Part shown: positions 16,130 to 24,993 of the stretch, in pieces
How positions within the stretch are numbered: position 1 is the stretch's first letter
Layout of the letters: every line of letters begins with the position of its first letter
Assembly: GCA_013316825.1 (NCBI GenBank)
Contig: WSLY01000024.1
Coordinates: 1-38,980, forward strand
Length of the DNA: 38,980 nucleotides
Origin: Lachnospiraceae bacterium
GTDB lineage: Bacteria; Bacillota; Clostridia; Lachnospirales; Lachnospiraceae
Direction: 5' to 3'
Position numbers and translations under genes: made by a program
Notes under the pieces: model-generated
Databases searched by the model: none
Seen by the model: the letters and a program-made list of their open reading frames with translations, nothing else
What the model was told of the DNA's origin: nothing

Positions 16130-18260
16130 TATCGTCGGGTGCAGAGTTTTTTACCAGAGGAAATTGTACGCAGGCAGTAAACATGTCGGCGTCCGTCTCG
16201 ATGGAAAAGCTTCCGCCGCAGAGCTCCGAAAAGCTCTGCGCGATGGAAAGCCCAAGCCCGCTGCCTTCGGTGGTGCGGGAGGCATCTGCGCGGACGAAAC
16301 GCTCCATAATATCTTTGACATCAAAATCCAGCTCCCATTTGGAAGTGTTTTTGATTTTGGCACATGCTTTTTCCTCTGTGGTGGAGAGAATCACATACAC
16401 TCTGGAATTTTCAAGAGAATACTGTAAGGCGTTGACAAAAAGGTTCTGGAAGACGCGGTACAGTTTATTTCCGTCTGCTTCTATCAGCATTGGTTCCTCG
16501 GGAATTATGGTTTTAAAGGTAAGGCTGCTTTCTTGTATGCGTTCATCCATATCGGCAAGGGTCTGCTGCACCAGCTTGACAAGGTCAAGGGTCTGCTTTT
16601 CCACGGGCAGATTGCCGCTGGCTGCTTTGGAGAACTCGAAGACGTCCTGTACCATACTTTTCAGGCGGTATGCCTTGGCGCGAAGAGAAGAAGCATAGTC
16701 GGCTGCCTTTTCTTCCAAAGGCTCTTCACAAAGAAGGTCGGCGTAGTTGATAATGGAAGTGAGGGGCGTCTTCAGGTCGTGGGACACATTGGTGAGCAGC
16801 TCCACCCTAAGCTTGTTGGAACGGTTTTTTTGCTCCGCCATTGTTTCCATGCCGTCTTCCAGTTCATTGATGTCTGCCGCCGCCTGTGTCAACAGAGCGT
16901 TCTGGGGCAGAACGAGAGGCGCGGTTTTGGTTCCGTCCTTGATTCCCGCAAGTTTGTCGGCAACAGCCTTTGCTTCCTTTGCCAATTTTCTGGTGTAGCG
17001 GTATGCTTCAAAAAGAGAAAGGCTTATCAGGAATAAAAACACAATGACAAATAAAAATCCATACAGGCTTTGCATAAGCAGTTCGGAAGCAAGGGTTCCG
17101 CGGTAACGGTTTCGGGCCTGATACAATGCGGATAAGTTTGTGGCAATCAGACAAATGGCCGTGATAAGGGAAATCACCGCACAAGCCATCAAAGCCAGAC
17201 TGATAAGCATAGACTGGCGGTACCAGGAAATGCTCTTCCAAAGCTCCTTTATGTACATGGTAAGCCTGCCCGGAAGAGAATGCAGGAAGAACTGGAATTT
17301 GTTATGCCTGATATCTACGTAAAGAAGGAAGAGCAAAAGAATGAAAGGCAGGATAGGTAAAACCTGCCGCAGGCATTCCGTATAGGAAAGCGTTGAAAAA
17401 GCTTTTAGGGAAAAGTTGTGATAAAAAGGCAGGAACAGTGAAAGCGCAATAGCGGTAATCTTAAATTCCAGCAGGATTTTTCCACAAAAGGCAGCATAGG
17501 AACGGGCTGCTGCCTTGTACGCTTTTTGGCTGAAAAGGCAAAAAGGAAAAGATAAAACAGCAGCAAGGCCGCTGATAAGGAAACAGAGCAGGATAAACCG
17601 GTAGTTCTGTGCCTGCTGCTGCAGGTCATACAGGAAGGATCCGGTCTGATAATGTCCTGTCTTTACGGCGATAACCACACGCATTTGATTTAATTCGGAA
17701 GTAAGAGGCTGATATGGCATGGTGGAACGGTATGCATGGATATAAGGAAGTCCGTTATGTAAATCGCTGCGTTCTATATGCTGTGCGCCATCCCAGAAAT
17801 AGCAGAGTACGGTGTCTGAGGGAAGCAGGACCATGATCTCTCCCTGCATGGTAGAATAGGCGGCGTAAGGCATATTGGTGTCTATTGTATCCCCCGGCTG
17901 TTGAATGTAATATTGAATCATTTGGTTTGCCTTATGCAGATTTACATGCAGGAAGGTTTTGGTATCGGCATAGGCGCGCGCAGACTGATTTTTGAAGGTG
18001 GAGGACAGATTCCCGCCGTTGCTGTCTCCTATGCCGGCATGGGTAAGCAGCATCTCATAACATAATTCGCCAATATATTCTTTAAATTCCGGCAGTTCAT
18101 AGAAATTTCCGCTCAGCACGGAGGAACCTTCGGAAAGAAATGCTTTGATGGCATTGTGCCCTATCATAGCAGAAGCAAGCATAATGGCAAGCGCGCTGAG
18201 GGCAAATATTCTATAACAAAAAGCCCTGATTTTTTTACCTTTTTTCAAATTTGTATCCAA
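16119..18260 (-). CDS. Large multi-pass sensor histidine kinase
   Basis: 713-residue membrane kinase. TM1 is at about residues 12-33. An extracellular region of roughly 170 residues follows, then five more hydrophobic segments between about residues 218 and 405 (for example FILLCFLISGLAAVLSF and YGFLFVIVFLFLISLSLF). The cytoplasmic part has the H-box LLTNVSHDLKTPLTSIINYADLL, then ADGNKLYRVFQNLFVNALQYS and the G-box GSGLGLSIAQSF. The start is a TTG inside the end of the regulator gene (26-base overlap); no better ATG precedes TM1. It is the partner of the regulator at 18235-18933 and probably senses a cell-envelope condition. Its physical link to the divergent sigma-factor/ABC block suggests joint control. 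Confidence 0.9.
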   Translation of the reverse strand: MDTNLKKGKKIRAFCYRIFALSALAIMLASAMIGHNAIKAFLSEGSSVLSGNFYELPEFKEYIGELCYEMLLTHAGIGDSNGGNLSSTFKNQSARAYADTKTFLHVNLHKANQMIQYYIQQPGDTIDTNMPYAAYSTMQGEIMVLLPSDTVLCYFWDGAQHIERSDLHNGLPYIHAYRSTMPYQPLTSELNQMRVVIAVKTGHYQTGSFLYDLQQQAQNYRFILLCFLISGLAAVLSFPFCLFSQKAYKAAARSYAAFCGKILLEFKITAIALSLFLPFYHNFSLKAFSTLSYTECLRQVLPILPFILLLFLLYVDIRHNKFQFFLHSLPGRLTMYIKELWKSISWYRQSMLISLALMACAVISLITAICLIATNLSALYQARNRYRGTLASELLMQSLYGFLFVIVFLFLISLSLFEAYRYTRKLAKEAKAVADKLAGIKDGTKTAPLVLPQNALLTQAAADINELEDGMETMAEQKNRSNKLRVELLTNVSHDLKTPLTSIINYADLLCEEPLEEKAADYASSLRAKAYRLKSMVQDVFEFSKAASGNLPVEKQTLDLVKLVQQTLADMDERIQESSLTFKTIIPEEPMLIEADGNKLYRVFQNLFVNALQYSLENSRVYVILSTTEEKACAKIKNTSKWELDFDVKDIMERFVRADASRTTEGSGLGLSIAQSFSELCGGSFSIETDADMFTACVQFPLVKNSAPDDITA

Positions 18261-18933
18261 TTCCCCACACCACCTTTAAATATTCCGGCTCACTCGGATT
18301 GATTTCAATTTTCTCACGGATGCGCCTGATGTGCACCATTACGGTATTTTCACCGTTACAGATAAACAGTTCGCCCCAGACATTTGCATAAATTTCATCT
18401 GCAGAAAAAATGCGTCCCGGATGCCTGATAAGAAGTTCGATAATTTTGGTTTCCGTTGAGGTCAGCTTGACGGGTATGCCGTCCGCTGTCAGCGAGTGCT
18501 CCGCAAAATTGTAGCATAAACGTCCCAATTTTACTTCGTCCCCGACAGAGTAGACGCCGCCCAGCTTCATATAGCGCCTAAGCTGGCTGCGCACACGGGC
18601 AATGACCTCTTTGTAGTTGAAGGGCTTTGTAATATAATCGTCGGCGCCGATGGAGAGCCCCAGTATTTTATCACTGTCCTCTGACTTGGCGGACATGACT
18701 AAAATCGGAATATTGCGTTTTTCCCGTATTTTCATAATGGCGGAAAAGCCGTCGAGCTTTGGCATCATGACGTCAAGAAGTATCAGGTGTACATTTTCCT
18801 TGTTCAGAATGGCAAGCGCTTCTTCACCGTCATAGGCTGTCAGCACAGGAAAACCCTCTTTTTCCAGTTGGATTTTTAAGGTGGCGACAATATCCTTGTC
18901 ATCATCCACCACCAGAATACGTTCATTTTCCAT
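18235..18933 (-). CDS. OmpR/PhoB-family response regulator
   Basis: 232-residue DNA-binding protein. The receiver domain has ILVVDDDKDIV, the phospho-acceptor Asp in LILLDVMMPKLDG, the switch residue in LVMSAKSED and Lys in GADDYITKPF. The winged-helix domain ends with VVWGIGYKFEKR. I take ATG 18933, which gives MENERILVVDDDKD and has GAAGGA upstream; a TTG six codons earlier is less likely. It is translated just before its kinase with a 26-base overlap. The region upstream (18995-19051) has a TATAAT on this strand and three direct repeats that are probably its own binding sites. Confidence 0.94.
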   Translation of the reverse strand: MENERILVVDDDKDIVATLKIQLEKEGFPVLTAYDGEEALAILNKENVHLILLDVMMPKLDGFSAIMKIREKRNIPILVMSAKSEDSDKILGLSIGADDYITKPFNYKEVIARVRSQLRRYMKLGGVYSVGDEVKLGRLCYNFAEHSLTADGIPVKLTSTETKIIELLIRHPGRIFSADEIYANVWGELFICNGENTVMVHIRRIREKIEINPSEPEYLKVVWGIGYKFEKR

Positions 18934-18994
18934 AAGGTTCGATTCCTTCAAAAGCGTTTACTTTTATAGTTTATCACATTTTTCTACATTTTCC

Positions 18995-19051
18995 ATTATA
19001 ACTGATGCATCTTACAAAAAAACACGGTAAAATCTTACAAATTTCTTACAA
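18995..19051. promoter_or_regulatory. Shared control region: minus-strand -10 and three phased direct repeats
   Basis: On the minus strand TATAAT occupies 19000-18995. TCTTACAA occurs at 19010-19017, 19033-19040 and 19044-19051 on the plus strand, with start-to-start distances of 23 and 11 bases, about two and one helical turns. Phased direct repeats of about this kind are bound by OmpR-family regulators. The region lies between the two-component operon (minus) and the sigma factor gene (plus). No good -35 is seen for either direction, which fits activator-dependent promoters. Confidence 0.6.
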
Positions 19052-19136
19052 AAAAAATTTAGAAAAAAAGAGTAACTTTCTGGTAAGAGAAGCGAGATAC
19101 TCTTTAAAGGCTTCGGAAGAGAAGGGGGGCGGTTGC

Positions 19137-19679
19137 TTGCAGGAAAAAACAGATAATGAGCTGATGGGGATGGCGGCAGGAGGAGACAAGGATGCTTTTG
19201 AAACCTTGGTGCTGCGGTATTATGGAGAGGCTCTGCATTATCTGAGAAGCCGGATGCCAAACAAAGAGGCAGCGCAGGATATTGCGCAGGACTGCTTTGC
19301 GGACATCTGGGCGGCTAGGGAGCGCTACCGGATGGACTTTTCCTTTCGAACCTATTTTTATGCGGTGATGAAACACAAACTAACGGATTACAGGAGAAGA
19401 ACGGGGAGAGAAAGCGGGGGAGCGGAAATGCCTGAAATAGAGGAAATCATTCTGGAGAATTCGCCGGAAGCGGCATGTTTAAGGAAAGAGCGGAAAAATG
19501 AAATGGCAGAGTGGATTGCGGCGCTTCCGCCACAGCAGAAAAGGGCGCTGCTTTTGTATGCGGCGGAGGGCATGAGTTATCAGGAGATTGCGGTAGTTAT
19601 GCAGAAAAACGTGCTGCAGATAAAGAGCGCAATACACCGCGCCAGAACAACCCTGAGAAAAAGGAGGGATGGCAGATGA
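19137..19679 (+). CDS. ECF-type RNA polymerase sigma factor
   Basis: 180 residues from a TTG at 19137 with AGGGGGGCGG just upstream. Region 2 is DNELMGMAAGGDKDAFETLVLRYY followed by AAQDIAQDCFADIWAARERY and the promoter-melting FSFRTYFYAVMKHKLTDYRRR; region 4 is LPPQQKRALLLYAAEGMSYQEIA with the recognition helix region KSAIHRARTTLRKR. The frame is open further upstream to 19005, but that extension is K/N-rich and crosses the control region, so I reject it. The stop overlaps the next start (ATGA), so the following membrane protein is coupled to it and may regulate it. Targets are unknown; the operon itself is a reasonable guess. Confidence 0.88.
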   Translation: MQEKTDNELMGMAAGGDKDAFETLVLRYYGEALHYLRSRMPNKEAAQDIAQDCFADIWAARERYRMDFSFRTYFYAVMKHKLTDYRRRTGRESGGAEMPEIEEIILENSPEAACLRKERKNEMAEWIAALPPQQKRALLLYAAEGMSYQEIAVVMQKNVLQIKSAIHRARTTLRKRRDGR

Positions 19680-20458
19680 ATGGCAGGGAGGTATTTTTGG
19701 AGGGCATGTGGAAAAAGGTGACGGAAAAGGAACAGACGCTTCGGGCAGCCGAGCGTCTGCTGGAGGAGACGGCAAAACCGGATTTTGCGGGTTTTCTCAG
19801 AAGTATGTTTTGGGGAATTGGTTTCAGGCAGTTGTATGCAGGTATGGCAAGTGTAATCAGCATTGCCTTTGTGATAACCATTCTGACTGCTTATTTAATT
19901 TGGCAGGTTGTGCTGCAGATGGGGGAGAGCGTCTATACGGCGGCATTTTTTAGCGCGCCGCTCTTGTATGTAGGTATGTTTGCGCTTTCCTGGCTGAAAG
20001 AACAGGGCAGCGGCTGCTATGAGCTGCAGATGTCCTGCAAATATACGTTTTGTCATGTACTGGCTGCGCGGATGCTGGGAGAATGTCTGACAGGCTTTGT
20101 TTTTAACGGGGTGTATGCGGCAGCACTTGCATTGCAGTGCAGAGCGGACGGCATACGACTGTTTGCAATTTCCTTCAGCTCCCTTATGCTGTTTGCCCTG
20201 CTTGCGGCAGCGGGAATTTTGTGGGGCAGGCAAATCAAAGGGGCGGTATGTATCTGCAGCCTTTGGCTTTTGGCAAATATGGCGTTTTTTTTGTCCGTAC
20301 CTGCTGTTTACGGAAAATTGCTGGAGGAGCTTCCGGTGTTTTTGTTTATTGGCATCGGATTGAGCGGTATGTGTATATATATAAAACAACTGATTTTTAT
20401 GACTGCGCCTACGTTTCGAAAGGAGTATGCAAATGCTGCAAATACAAAATGTTACTAA
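19676..20458 (+). CDS. Multi-pass membrane protein coupled to the sigma factor (possible anti-sigma or transport partner)
   Basis: 260 residues with no family I recognise. An N-terminal cytoplasmic part of about 60 residues (MNGREVFLEGMWKKVTEKEQ and on, with an amphipathic helix around AERLLEE) precedes about six membrane segments (near 62-82, 92-110, 140-160, 165-185, 190-210 and 220-240). The ATG overlaps the sigma stop codon and has AAGGAGGG upstream. Position directly after an ECF sigma gene is where anti-sigma factors are found, and a short cytosolic head plus membrane part would fit, but it lacks a ZAS zinc motif (no HxxxCxxC). It could equally be a subunit of the ABC transporter encoded next, whose gene overlaps its end by 26 bases. 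Confidence 0.75.
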   Translation: MNGREVFLEGMWKKVTEKEQTLRAAERLLEETAKPDFAGFLRSMFWGIGFRQLYAGMASVISIAFVITILTAYLIWQVVLQMGESVYTAAFFSAPLLYVGMFALSWLKEQGSGCYELQMSCKYTFCHVLAARMLGECLTGFVFNGVYAAALALQCRADGIRLFAISFSSLMLFALLAAAGILWGRQIKGAVCICSLWLLANMAFFLSVPAVYGKLLEELPVFLFIGIGLSGMCIYIKQLIFMTAPTFRKEYANAANTKCY

Positions 20459-21284
20459 AAAATATCAGAATTTTACTGCACTGGAACATATTAATCTGAA
20501 GTTTGAAAATGGTATCTATGGATTGCTTGCACCGAACGGCGCGGGAAAGACTACACTGTTAAAGCTGATAACAACGTTGCTGTTTCCTACGGAGGGAGAA
20601 CTGCTTTATGACGGTGTGGAAATTAAAAAGCTGGATGCTCTTTACAGAGAGAAGCTCGGCTTTCTGCCGCAGGACTTTGGTTATTACAGAGAGTATACGC
20701 CGGAGAAATATCTGCATTATATTGGCGTGCTGAAAGGTATGGAGCGAAGGAAGTTACAGGAAAAAACCGGAGAAGTGCTGGAGCTTTTGGGGCTGTCGGA
20801 GCAAAAAAACAAAAAAATGAAAAAATTTTCCGGCGGTATGATACAGCGCGTGGGCATTGCACAGGCATTGCTGAATGACCCGCAGATACTTGTACTGGAC
20901 GAACCCACCGCAGGGCTTGACCCCAAAGAACGTATGCGATTCCGAAAAATACTTACCTCCCTCTCCAAGGACAAAATTGTGCTGATTTCCACGCATATTG
21001 TCTCAGACGTAGAATGGATTGCCAATCACATCGTGATGCTGAAGGATAAAAAAGTGTATTGCAATGATACGGTAGAAAATATCTGCAAAGGGCTGGAGGG
21101 AAGTCTCTTTGAGGCAGCAGTCGAAGAGAGGGCGCTGCCGGAATGGGAAGAGCAGTATCAGATAGTATCCAGACGAAGGGAGGGCAGCGCCATTATCCTC
21201 CGTTTTGTCAGCCGGCAGGCAGAAGCAGGATGGAAACCGGTAATCCCGGGATTGGAGGATGTATTCTTGTCTTTATACAGATAG
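20433..21284 (+). CDS. ABC transporter ATP-binding protein
   Basis: 283-residue cytoplasmic ATPase. Walker A is APNGAGKTT (about 33-41), the Q-loop is GFLPQDFGYYREYTPEKYLHY, the signature is KKFSGGMIQRVGIAQALL, Walker B is ILVLDEPTAGLDPKE, and the H-loop is STHIVSDVEWI. The start at 20433 has AAAGGAG at the right distance; the ATG at 20427 is too close to that site. It belongs to the ABC-2 exporter type. Its likely membrane partners are the proteins at 21349-22479 and 22536-23690 and perhaps the preceding one. What is exported is unknown. Confidence 0.93.
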   Translation: MLQIQNVTKKYQNFTALEHINLKFENGIYGLLAPNGAGKTTLLKLITTLLFPTEGELLYDGVEIKKLDALYREKLGFLPQDFGYYREYTPEKYLHYIGVLKGMERRKLQEKTGEVLELLGLSEQKNKKMKKFSGGMIQRVGIAQALLNDPQILVLDEPTAGLDPKERMRFRKILTSLSKDKIVLISTHIVSDVEWIANHIVMLKDKKVYCNDTVENICKGLEGSLFEAAVEERALPEWEEQYQIVSRRREGSAIILRFVSRQAEAGWKPVIPGLEDVFLSLYR

Positions 21285-21348
21285 GCAGGTGTGAAAAGTC
21301 CGGATTGGAATTGCCGTCGGCAATTTGCCGAAAAAGGGGAGGAAATAT

Positions 21349-22479
21349 ATGAACTGCAGAATAGAAGAGGGAAAAAGGCTTCTGTCCAGCCGCCTTTTGT
21401 GGGGGTTATTGGCAGGCGCCTTGGTGGTTAATTTTTGGATAATTGCAGACTACAGGGGACAGGCGCCCATGGCAGAGGCGGCGGCAGGGCTCTGGGACAG
21501 AGGCGTTCATAGCGTGACAAAAGAAAACACGGAAGTCATCATTGCGGCATTTGCAGGAAAAGAACCCCCTACCGCGCAGATAAGCGTGCGCAGCACCGTA
21601 GAGGCAGTTCCTTTGATGACAGAGAATATTGGCGCAGCGGATTTTGCAGCGATTTTTATAGAAAAGCTAAGGCTTAGCGAAAGGACGGCTCAGGCTGTGA
21701 GAAATGCCTGTGCGCCAATGGAGGAATGGCTGGCGCGCGACAGGGAAAACGGTACGGCTGTTTCTCTGTTTGTTCCCTGTACAAGCGGCTTTTTTGAATT
21801 GTTTTCCCGTATCCTTCCCATAGCCTGCACGGTGGAAGCGGCGCTGGCAGCGGTACTTTTTATGTTTCACTGTGTCAATGCTCCCTATGACCGCCGTTCC
21901 AAAGAGCTGGTTTATACGACAAAGGTGGGAAGAAGGCTGAGTCGCCTGCAGATGGAAAGCACATTTTTTGTGATATGTCTCTTTACGGCGGCGCTCTGGA
22001 GCGTTACCTTTCTGGCTGCGGAATGCGTATTTCATATGGGAAAGCTCTGGCTGGTAAAAGTGGGAAGCATGATGATGCTTGATTCCTTTTATCCGGTCGT
22101 CTGCCGTTTTTCCATAAGTCTTGGGGCGTATATGCTGCTGCAGGCGGCGATGTCCATATGTATCTCGCTGCTCTTTGGCATGGCGGCGGCAGGTTTTGTT
22201 GAGAAGACACATAGGACTATTGCGGCATTTTTCAAAATGGGATTTGGATGTGCGGCAATGGCGGCGGTAACGGAAATTTTTCCGAGAAATTCCATGCTGC
22301 TTTTTGCCGTACGCTTCAATCCCGTAGAGTTTATAAAAAAGGCGGGACGTTACTTCGCAGGCGGCGCCGGATTTTTGTCCGTCAAGTATTATGAAATAGC
22401 TTTTATACTGTGCTGGGGCGTGCTTTTGCTGGCGTTTCTTGTTGGGCGCTACAAGAGGTTTTTGGCGGAAGATATTTAA
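21349..22479 (+). CDS. Predicted ABC-2-like membrane subunit with extracellular domain (first of two)
   Basis: 376-residue membrane protein, family not recognised with certainty. TM1 is at about residues 14-34, followed by an extracellular segment of about 115 residues, then about five more membrane segments (near 148-168, 195-220, 245-270, 290-310 and 345-368). This one-TM, outside domain, five-TM plan is common to ABC-2 permeases. The start follows AGGGGAGG. It is 64 bases after the ATPase gene; the gap has a small TTGCCG/CGGCAA hairpin. A paralogue-like protein with the same plan follows. The two could form a heterodimeric channel driven by the ATPase. Confidence 0.75.
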   Translation: MNCRIEEGKRLLSSRLLWGLLAGALVVNFWIIADYRGQAPMAEAAAGLWDRGVHSVTKENTEVIIAAFAGKEPPTAQISVRSTVEAVPLMTENIGAADFAAIFIEKLRLSERTAQAVRNACAPMEEWLARDRENGTAVSLFVPCTSGFFELFSRILPIACTVEAALAAVLFMFHCVNAPYDRRSKELVYTTKVGRRLSRLQMESTFFVICLFTAALWSVTFLAAECVFHMGKLWLVKVGSMMMLDSFYPVVCRFSISLGAYMLLQAAMSICISLLFGMAAAGFVEKTHRTIAAFFKMGFGCAAMAAVTEIFPRNSMLLFAVRFNPVEFIKKAGRYFAGGAGFLSVKYYEIAFILCWGVLLLAFLVGRYKRFLAEDI

Positions 22480-22480
22480 T

Positions 22481-22500
22481 AGGCTTTTGACACCCAAATC
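22481..22500. repeat. Dispersed TGTCAAAAGCC-type repeat, half copy (B)
   Basis: AGGCTTTTGACACCCAAATC begins one base after the stop codon of the preceding gene and matches the right arm of the inverted repeat at 5784-5805 (19 of 21 positions counting a single-base gap), including the following TTAAA. No opposite arm is present here. Confidence 0.7.
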
Positions 22501-22535
22501 TTAAAAGATATTGAAAAGAGGAGAAAAGTAGAATT

Positions 22536-23690
22536 ATGTTCGAATTTCGTAAAATCATAACGGTGAAAAAGATTTTGCTTTTACTGGGTTTCTTTGGGCT
22601 TTATTTTCTGTTGGTAATAAAGCCGTACGTAATGGTATATGGGGGAAGCTGGCACATGGAGGCTGACTTTGCCGAGGATATTATCAGGCAGTATGGAAAG
22701 GAGCTTTTGCCGGAGGAATTTGCATTGCTGCAGGCACAAAGACCCGTATATGAGGCTGGAGAGACGGATATTTTTATCGCACGGACTCCCGAATATGCCG
22801 CAATGCAGATACACTCTTTGAGAGAGCTTTTACAAAAAACAAGTGAAAGCCGTATAACATTAGAGGAATCGAATCGCCTGTGGTTTCAGTTATACGAGCA
22901 GGTTTCGCCGGAGGCGGTCTACGCAGACATGGAGCGGCTGATTTTATTTGATATCTGGGATAGTTATATGGATTTTTATCATGCGGAGGCAATACAGGGA
23001 AATAACAAATACGAGAATATAAGCGCTATGGCAGAAAGAAGGGTGAGAGAGCGGAATCGGGCGGAAGTGTACAGCCCGTGTCCGGGAAATGTGGCGGAAT
23101 ACAATTTTGTGCTGCTACGCTATTTTGCTGTTTTTATGATGCTTGGCACCTGCTTTTTCGTGATGCCATATATGGTATCTGAAAATCGGAGCCGTATGCC
23201 GGCGCTGCAGTGCAGCTTTCAAAGCGGCAGGTCTTATTATCGGAGAAGGCTGGCGGCAATGGTTACTGCCGTTTTGTGCATAGCGGCGGTGGTATGCGTT
23301 TTGTATGTCTGCTGTGCAAAGCAGGACAGGGTGTTTACCTTTTGGAACTGTGCCCTGTCCGGCTTTGCCAGCGGTTTTATTGGCTGGTTTCCGTGGACTT
23401 TGGGCGGCTATACCTTGTATGTGCTGTTTCTTGCGGTATTGGCATCATTAGGGCTTTCCCTGCTTGTATTTGTGGTGACTTGTCATTTGTCCAGCCATGT
23501 CAATGCCATTGCCTGGCAGATTCCGGCTGCGATATACAGTCTTTTGTACGGCGGTTTCCTTCTTTTCAAGGCGGGGGAAATCGATAAACCGCCGCTTTCT
23601 GCGCCGGCGGCAGGAATCGGTATTTTTGCGGCGGGTATTGTGGCTGCGCTGCTGCAGGGGAGATGGGAAAAAAGGAAGGACGTAGTTTAA
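22536..23690 (+). CDS. Predicted ABC-2-like membrane subunit with extracellular domain (second of two)
   Basis: 384-residue membrane protein with the same layout as its neighbour: TM1 near residues 12-32, an extracellular region of about 160 residues rich in Glu and aromatic residues, then five to six membrane segments (near 190-215, 235-258, 270-290, 295-320, 328-345 and 355-375). The start at 22536 follows AAGAGGAGAAAAG. It is the last gene of the sigma-factor operon. No enzyme motif is visible. Together with the ATPase it would form an exporter or a peptide-sensing and immunity complex; that role is inferred from gene order. Confidence 0.75.
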   Translation: MFEFRKIITVKKILLLLGFFGLYFLLVIKPYVMVYGGSWHMEADFAEDIIRQYGKELLPEEFALLQAQRPVYEAGETDIFIARTPEYAAMQIHSLRELLQKTSESRITLEESNRLWFQLYEQVSPEAVYADMERLILFDIWDSYMDFYHAEAIQGNNKYENISAMAERRVRERNRAEVYSPCPGNVAEYNFVLLRYFAVFMMLGTCFFVMPYMVSENRSRMPALQCSFQSGRSYYRRRLAAMVTAVLCIAAVVCVLYVCCAKQDRVFTFWNCALSGFASGFIGWFPWTLGGYTLYVLFLAVLASLGLSLLVFVVTCHLSSHVNAIAWQIPAAIYSLLYGGFLLFKAGEIDKPPLSAPAAGIGIFAAGIVAALLQGRWEKRKDVV

Positions 23691-23740
23691 CCGGTGCGTT
23701 TACAAGCCTTTGCAAAAAGGAAATGTCTTTTGTAAAAAGA

Positions 23741-23769
23741 TTGAAATGTGCATATTTCTGTGGTAGAGT
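23741..23769 (+). promoter_or_regulatory. Possible promoter of the DUF4317 gene
   Basis: TTGAAA (23741-23746), 17-base spacer, TAGAGT (23764-23769). The -10 is weak, so this is tentative; transcription could also continue from the preceding operon because no terminator is visible between them. Confidence 0.4.
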
Positions 23770-23831
23770 TTGGGGTGACGGATACAGTGAATACAGACAG
23801 GCAAAGAGAAGCAATGCAAAGGAGCGGCAAT

Positions 23832-24977
23832 ATGAACAAAAAGGAAATAGCGGAAATAAAGAAACAGTTTACACAGGAAAAATGTGCGATTACCCGCATC
23901 TGCGGCTGTTATGTAGACGGAGAAAAAAATAAAAAAACGGAGTTAAGAGAGGCGTTTCTTTCTCTGCCGGAGGAGGAAATCTTTAAATATTTTAATATAT
24001 TCCGCAAAGCACTTTCGGGAAGCATCGGTAGAAATCTGCTCAATATGGAATTTCCGCTGGAGGCGGAGGAACAGGGAGGCGCGCAGGAATTTTTGCTGGG
24101 GCTGAGGGATTCTGCGTTAAAGGACGATACGCTGCTGGAAGCGTTTTATGACAAGGTTATCGAACACTATTATTCCGTGGAAAATTACTTGATACTGCTG
24201 ATACATGCCGTGTATGACGTGCCCGGCAGGGCGGCGGACGGGGCGGAAATGTTTGACGCTTCCGATGAAGTTTACGAGTACATATTGTGCTGTATCTGTC
24301 CTGTCACTTTAAGCAAGCCGGGTCTTGCTTATGATGAGGAAAACAACACCTTTAGAACCCGCACGCTGGACAGGGTGGTGGATATGCCGGATATCGGCTT
24401 TCTCTTTCCGGCGTTCAACGACAGGGGAACGGACATCCACAGCCTTCTATATTATGCGGCAAAGCCGGAGGAGCTTCGCTTTGACTTTGTGGAGCCGGTG
24501 CTCGGCTGCGAGGCGCCCCTGTCGGCGGGCGGACAGAAGGAGACCTTCCAGACGCTTGTAGAGGAGACGCTGGGAGAAGAGTGTGAGTATGAGGTGGTGA
24601 GAAATATTCACGAAAAGCTGAATGAGATGATAGAAGAAAAAAAGGATGAGCCGGAGCCGGTAGTTTTGGACAAAGCGGAGGTAAAGCGGCTTTTGGAGTA
24701 CAGCGGCGTGGAGGAAGAGCGGTTGTCGGATTTTGACGAGCGATACGATGCGGCAGCAGGGGAAAGGGCGCAGCTTGTTGCTGCTAATCTGGCGAATACA
24801 AGGCAGTTTGAAATCAAAACGCCGGACGTCATTGTAAAGGTAAACCCCGAGCGGACGGATTTGGTGCAGACAAGGCTTATCGACGGCAGACAGTGCCTCG
24901 TCATCGAATTAAACAACGAGGTTGAGGTCAACGGAATTTCCGTGCGCATGGCGGGAAACGGGGAGCCCTGGGAGTAG
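23832..24977 (+). CDS. DUF4317-family protein
   Basis: 381-residue protein without signal peptide or membrane segment. I recognise the DUF4317 family, common in Lachnospiraceae and relatives, from its start MNKKEIAEIKKQFTQEKCAI, then TRICGCYVDGEKNKKTELRE and GRNLLNMEFPLEAEE. The middle is acidic, and near the end is a compact domain with VIVKVNPERTDLVQTRLIDG. No function is established for the family as far as I know. The ATG at 23832 has AAAGGAGCGG upstream; an open frame reaches back to 23748 but is not conserved-looking. Confidence 0.85.
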   Translation: MNKKEIAEIKKQFTQEKCAITRICGCYVDGEKNKKTELREAFLSLPEEEIFKYFNIFRKALSGSIGRNLLNMEFPLEAEEQGGAQEFLLGLRDSALKDDTLLEAFYDKVIEHYYSVENYLILLIHAVYDVPGRAADGAEMFDASDEVYEYILCCICPVTLSKPGLAYDEENNTFRTRTLDRVVDMPDIGFLFPAFNDRGTDIHSLLYYAAKPEELRFDFVEPVLGCEAPLSAGGQKETFQTLVEETLGEECEYEVVRNIHEKLNEMIEEKKDEPEPVVLDKAEVKRLLEYSGVEEERLSDFDERYDAAAGERAQLVAANLANTRQFEIKTPDVIVKVNPERTDLVQTRLIDGRQCLVIELNNEVEVNGISVRMAGNGEPWE

Positions 24978-24993
24978 GCAGGGAGTTTTTATT

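Noticed and set aside
19005..19136. N-terminal extension of the sigma factor
   Set aside because: The extension is Lys/Asn-rich, covers the phased repeats and has no ribosome binding site; the TTG at 19137 has one.
21667..22497. 276-codon minus-strand frame
   Set aside because: Antisense shadow of the membrane protein gene 21349-22479; basic, low-complexity translation.
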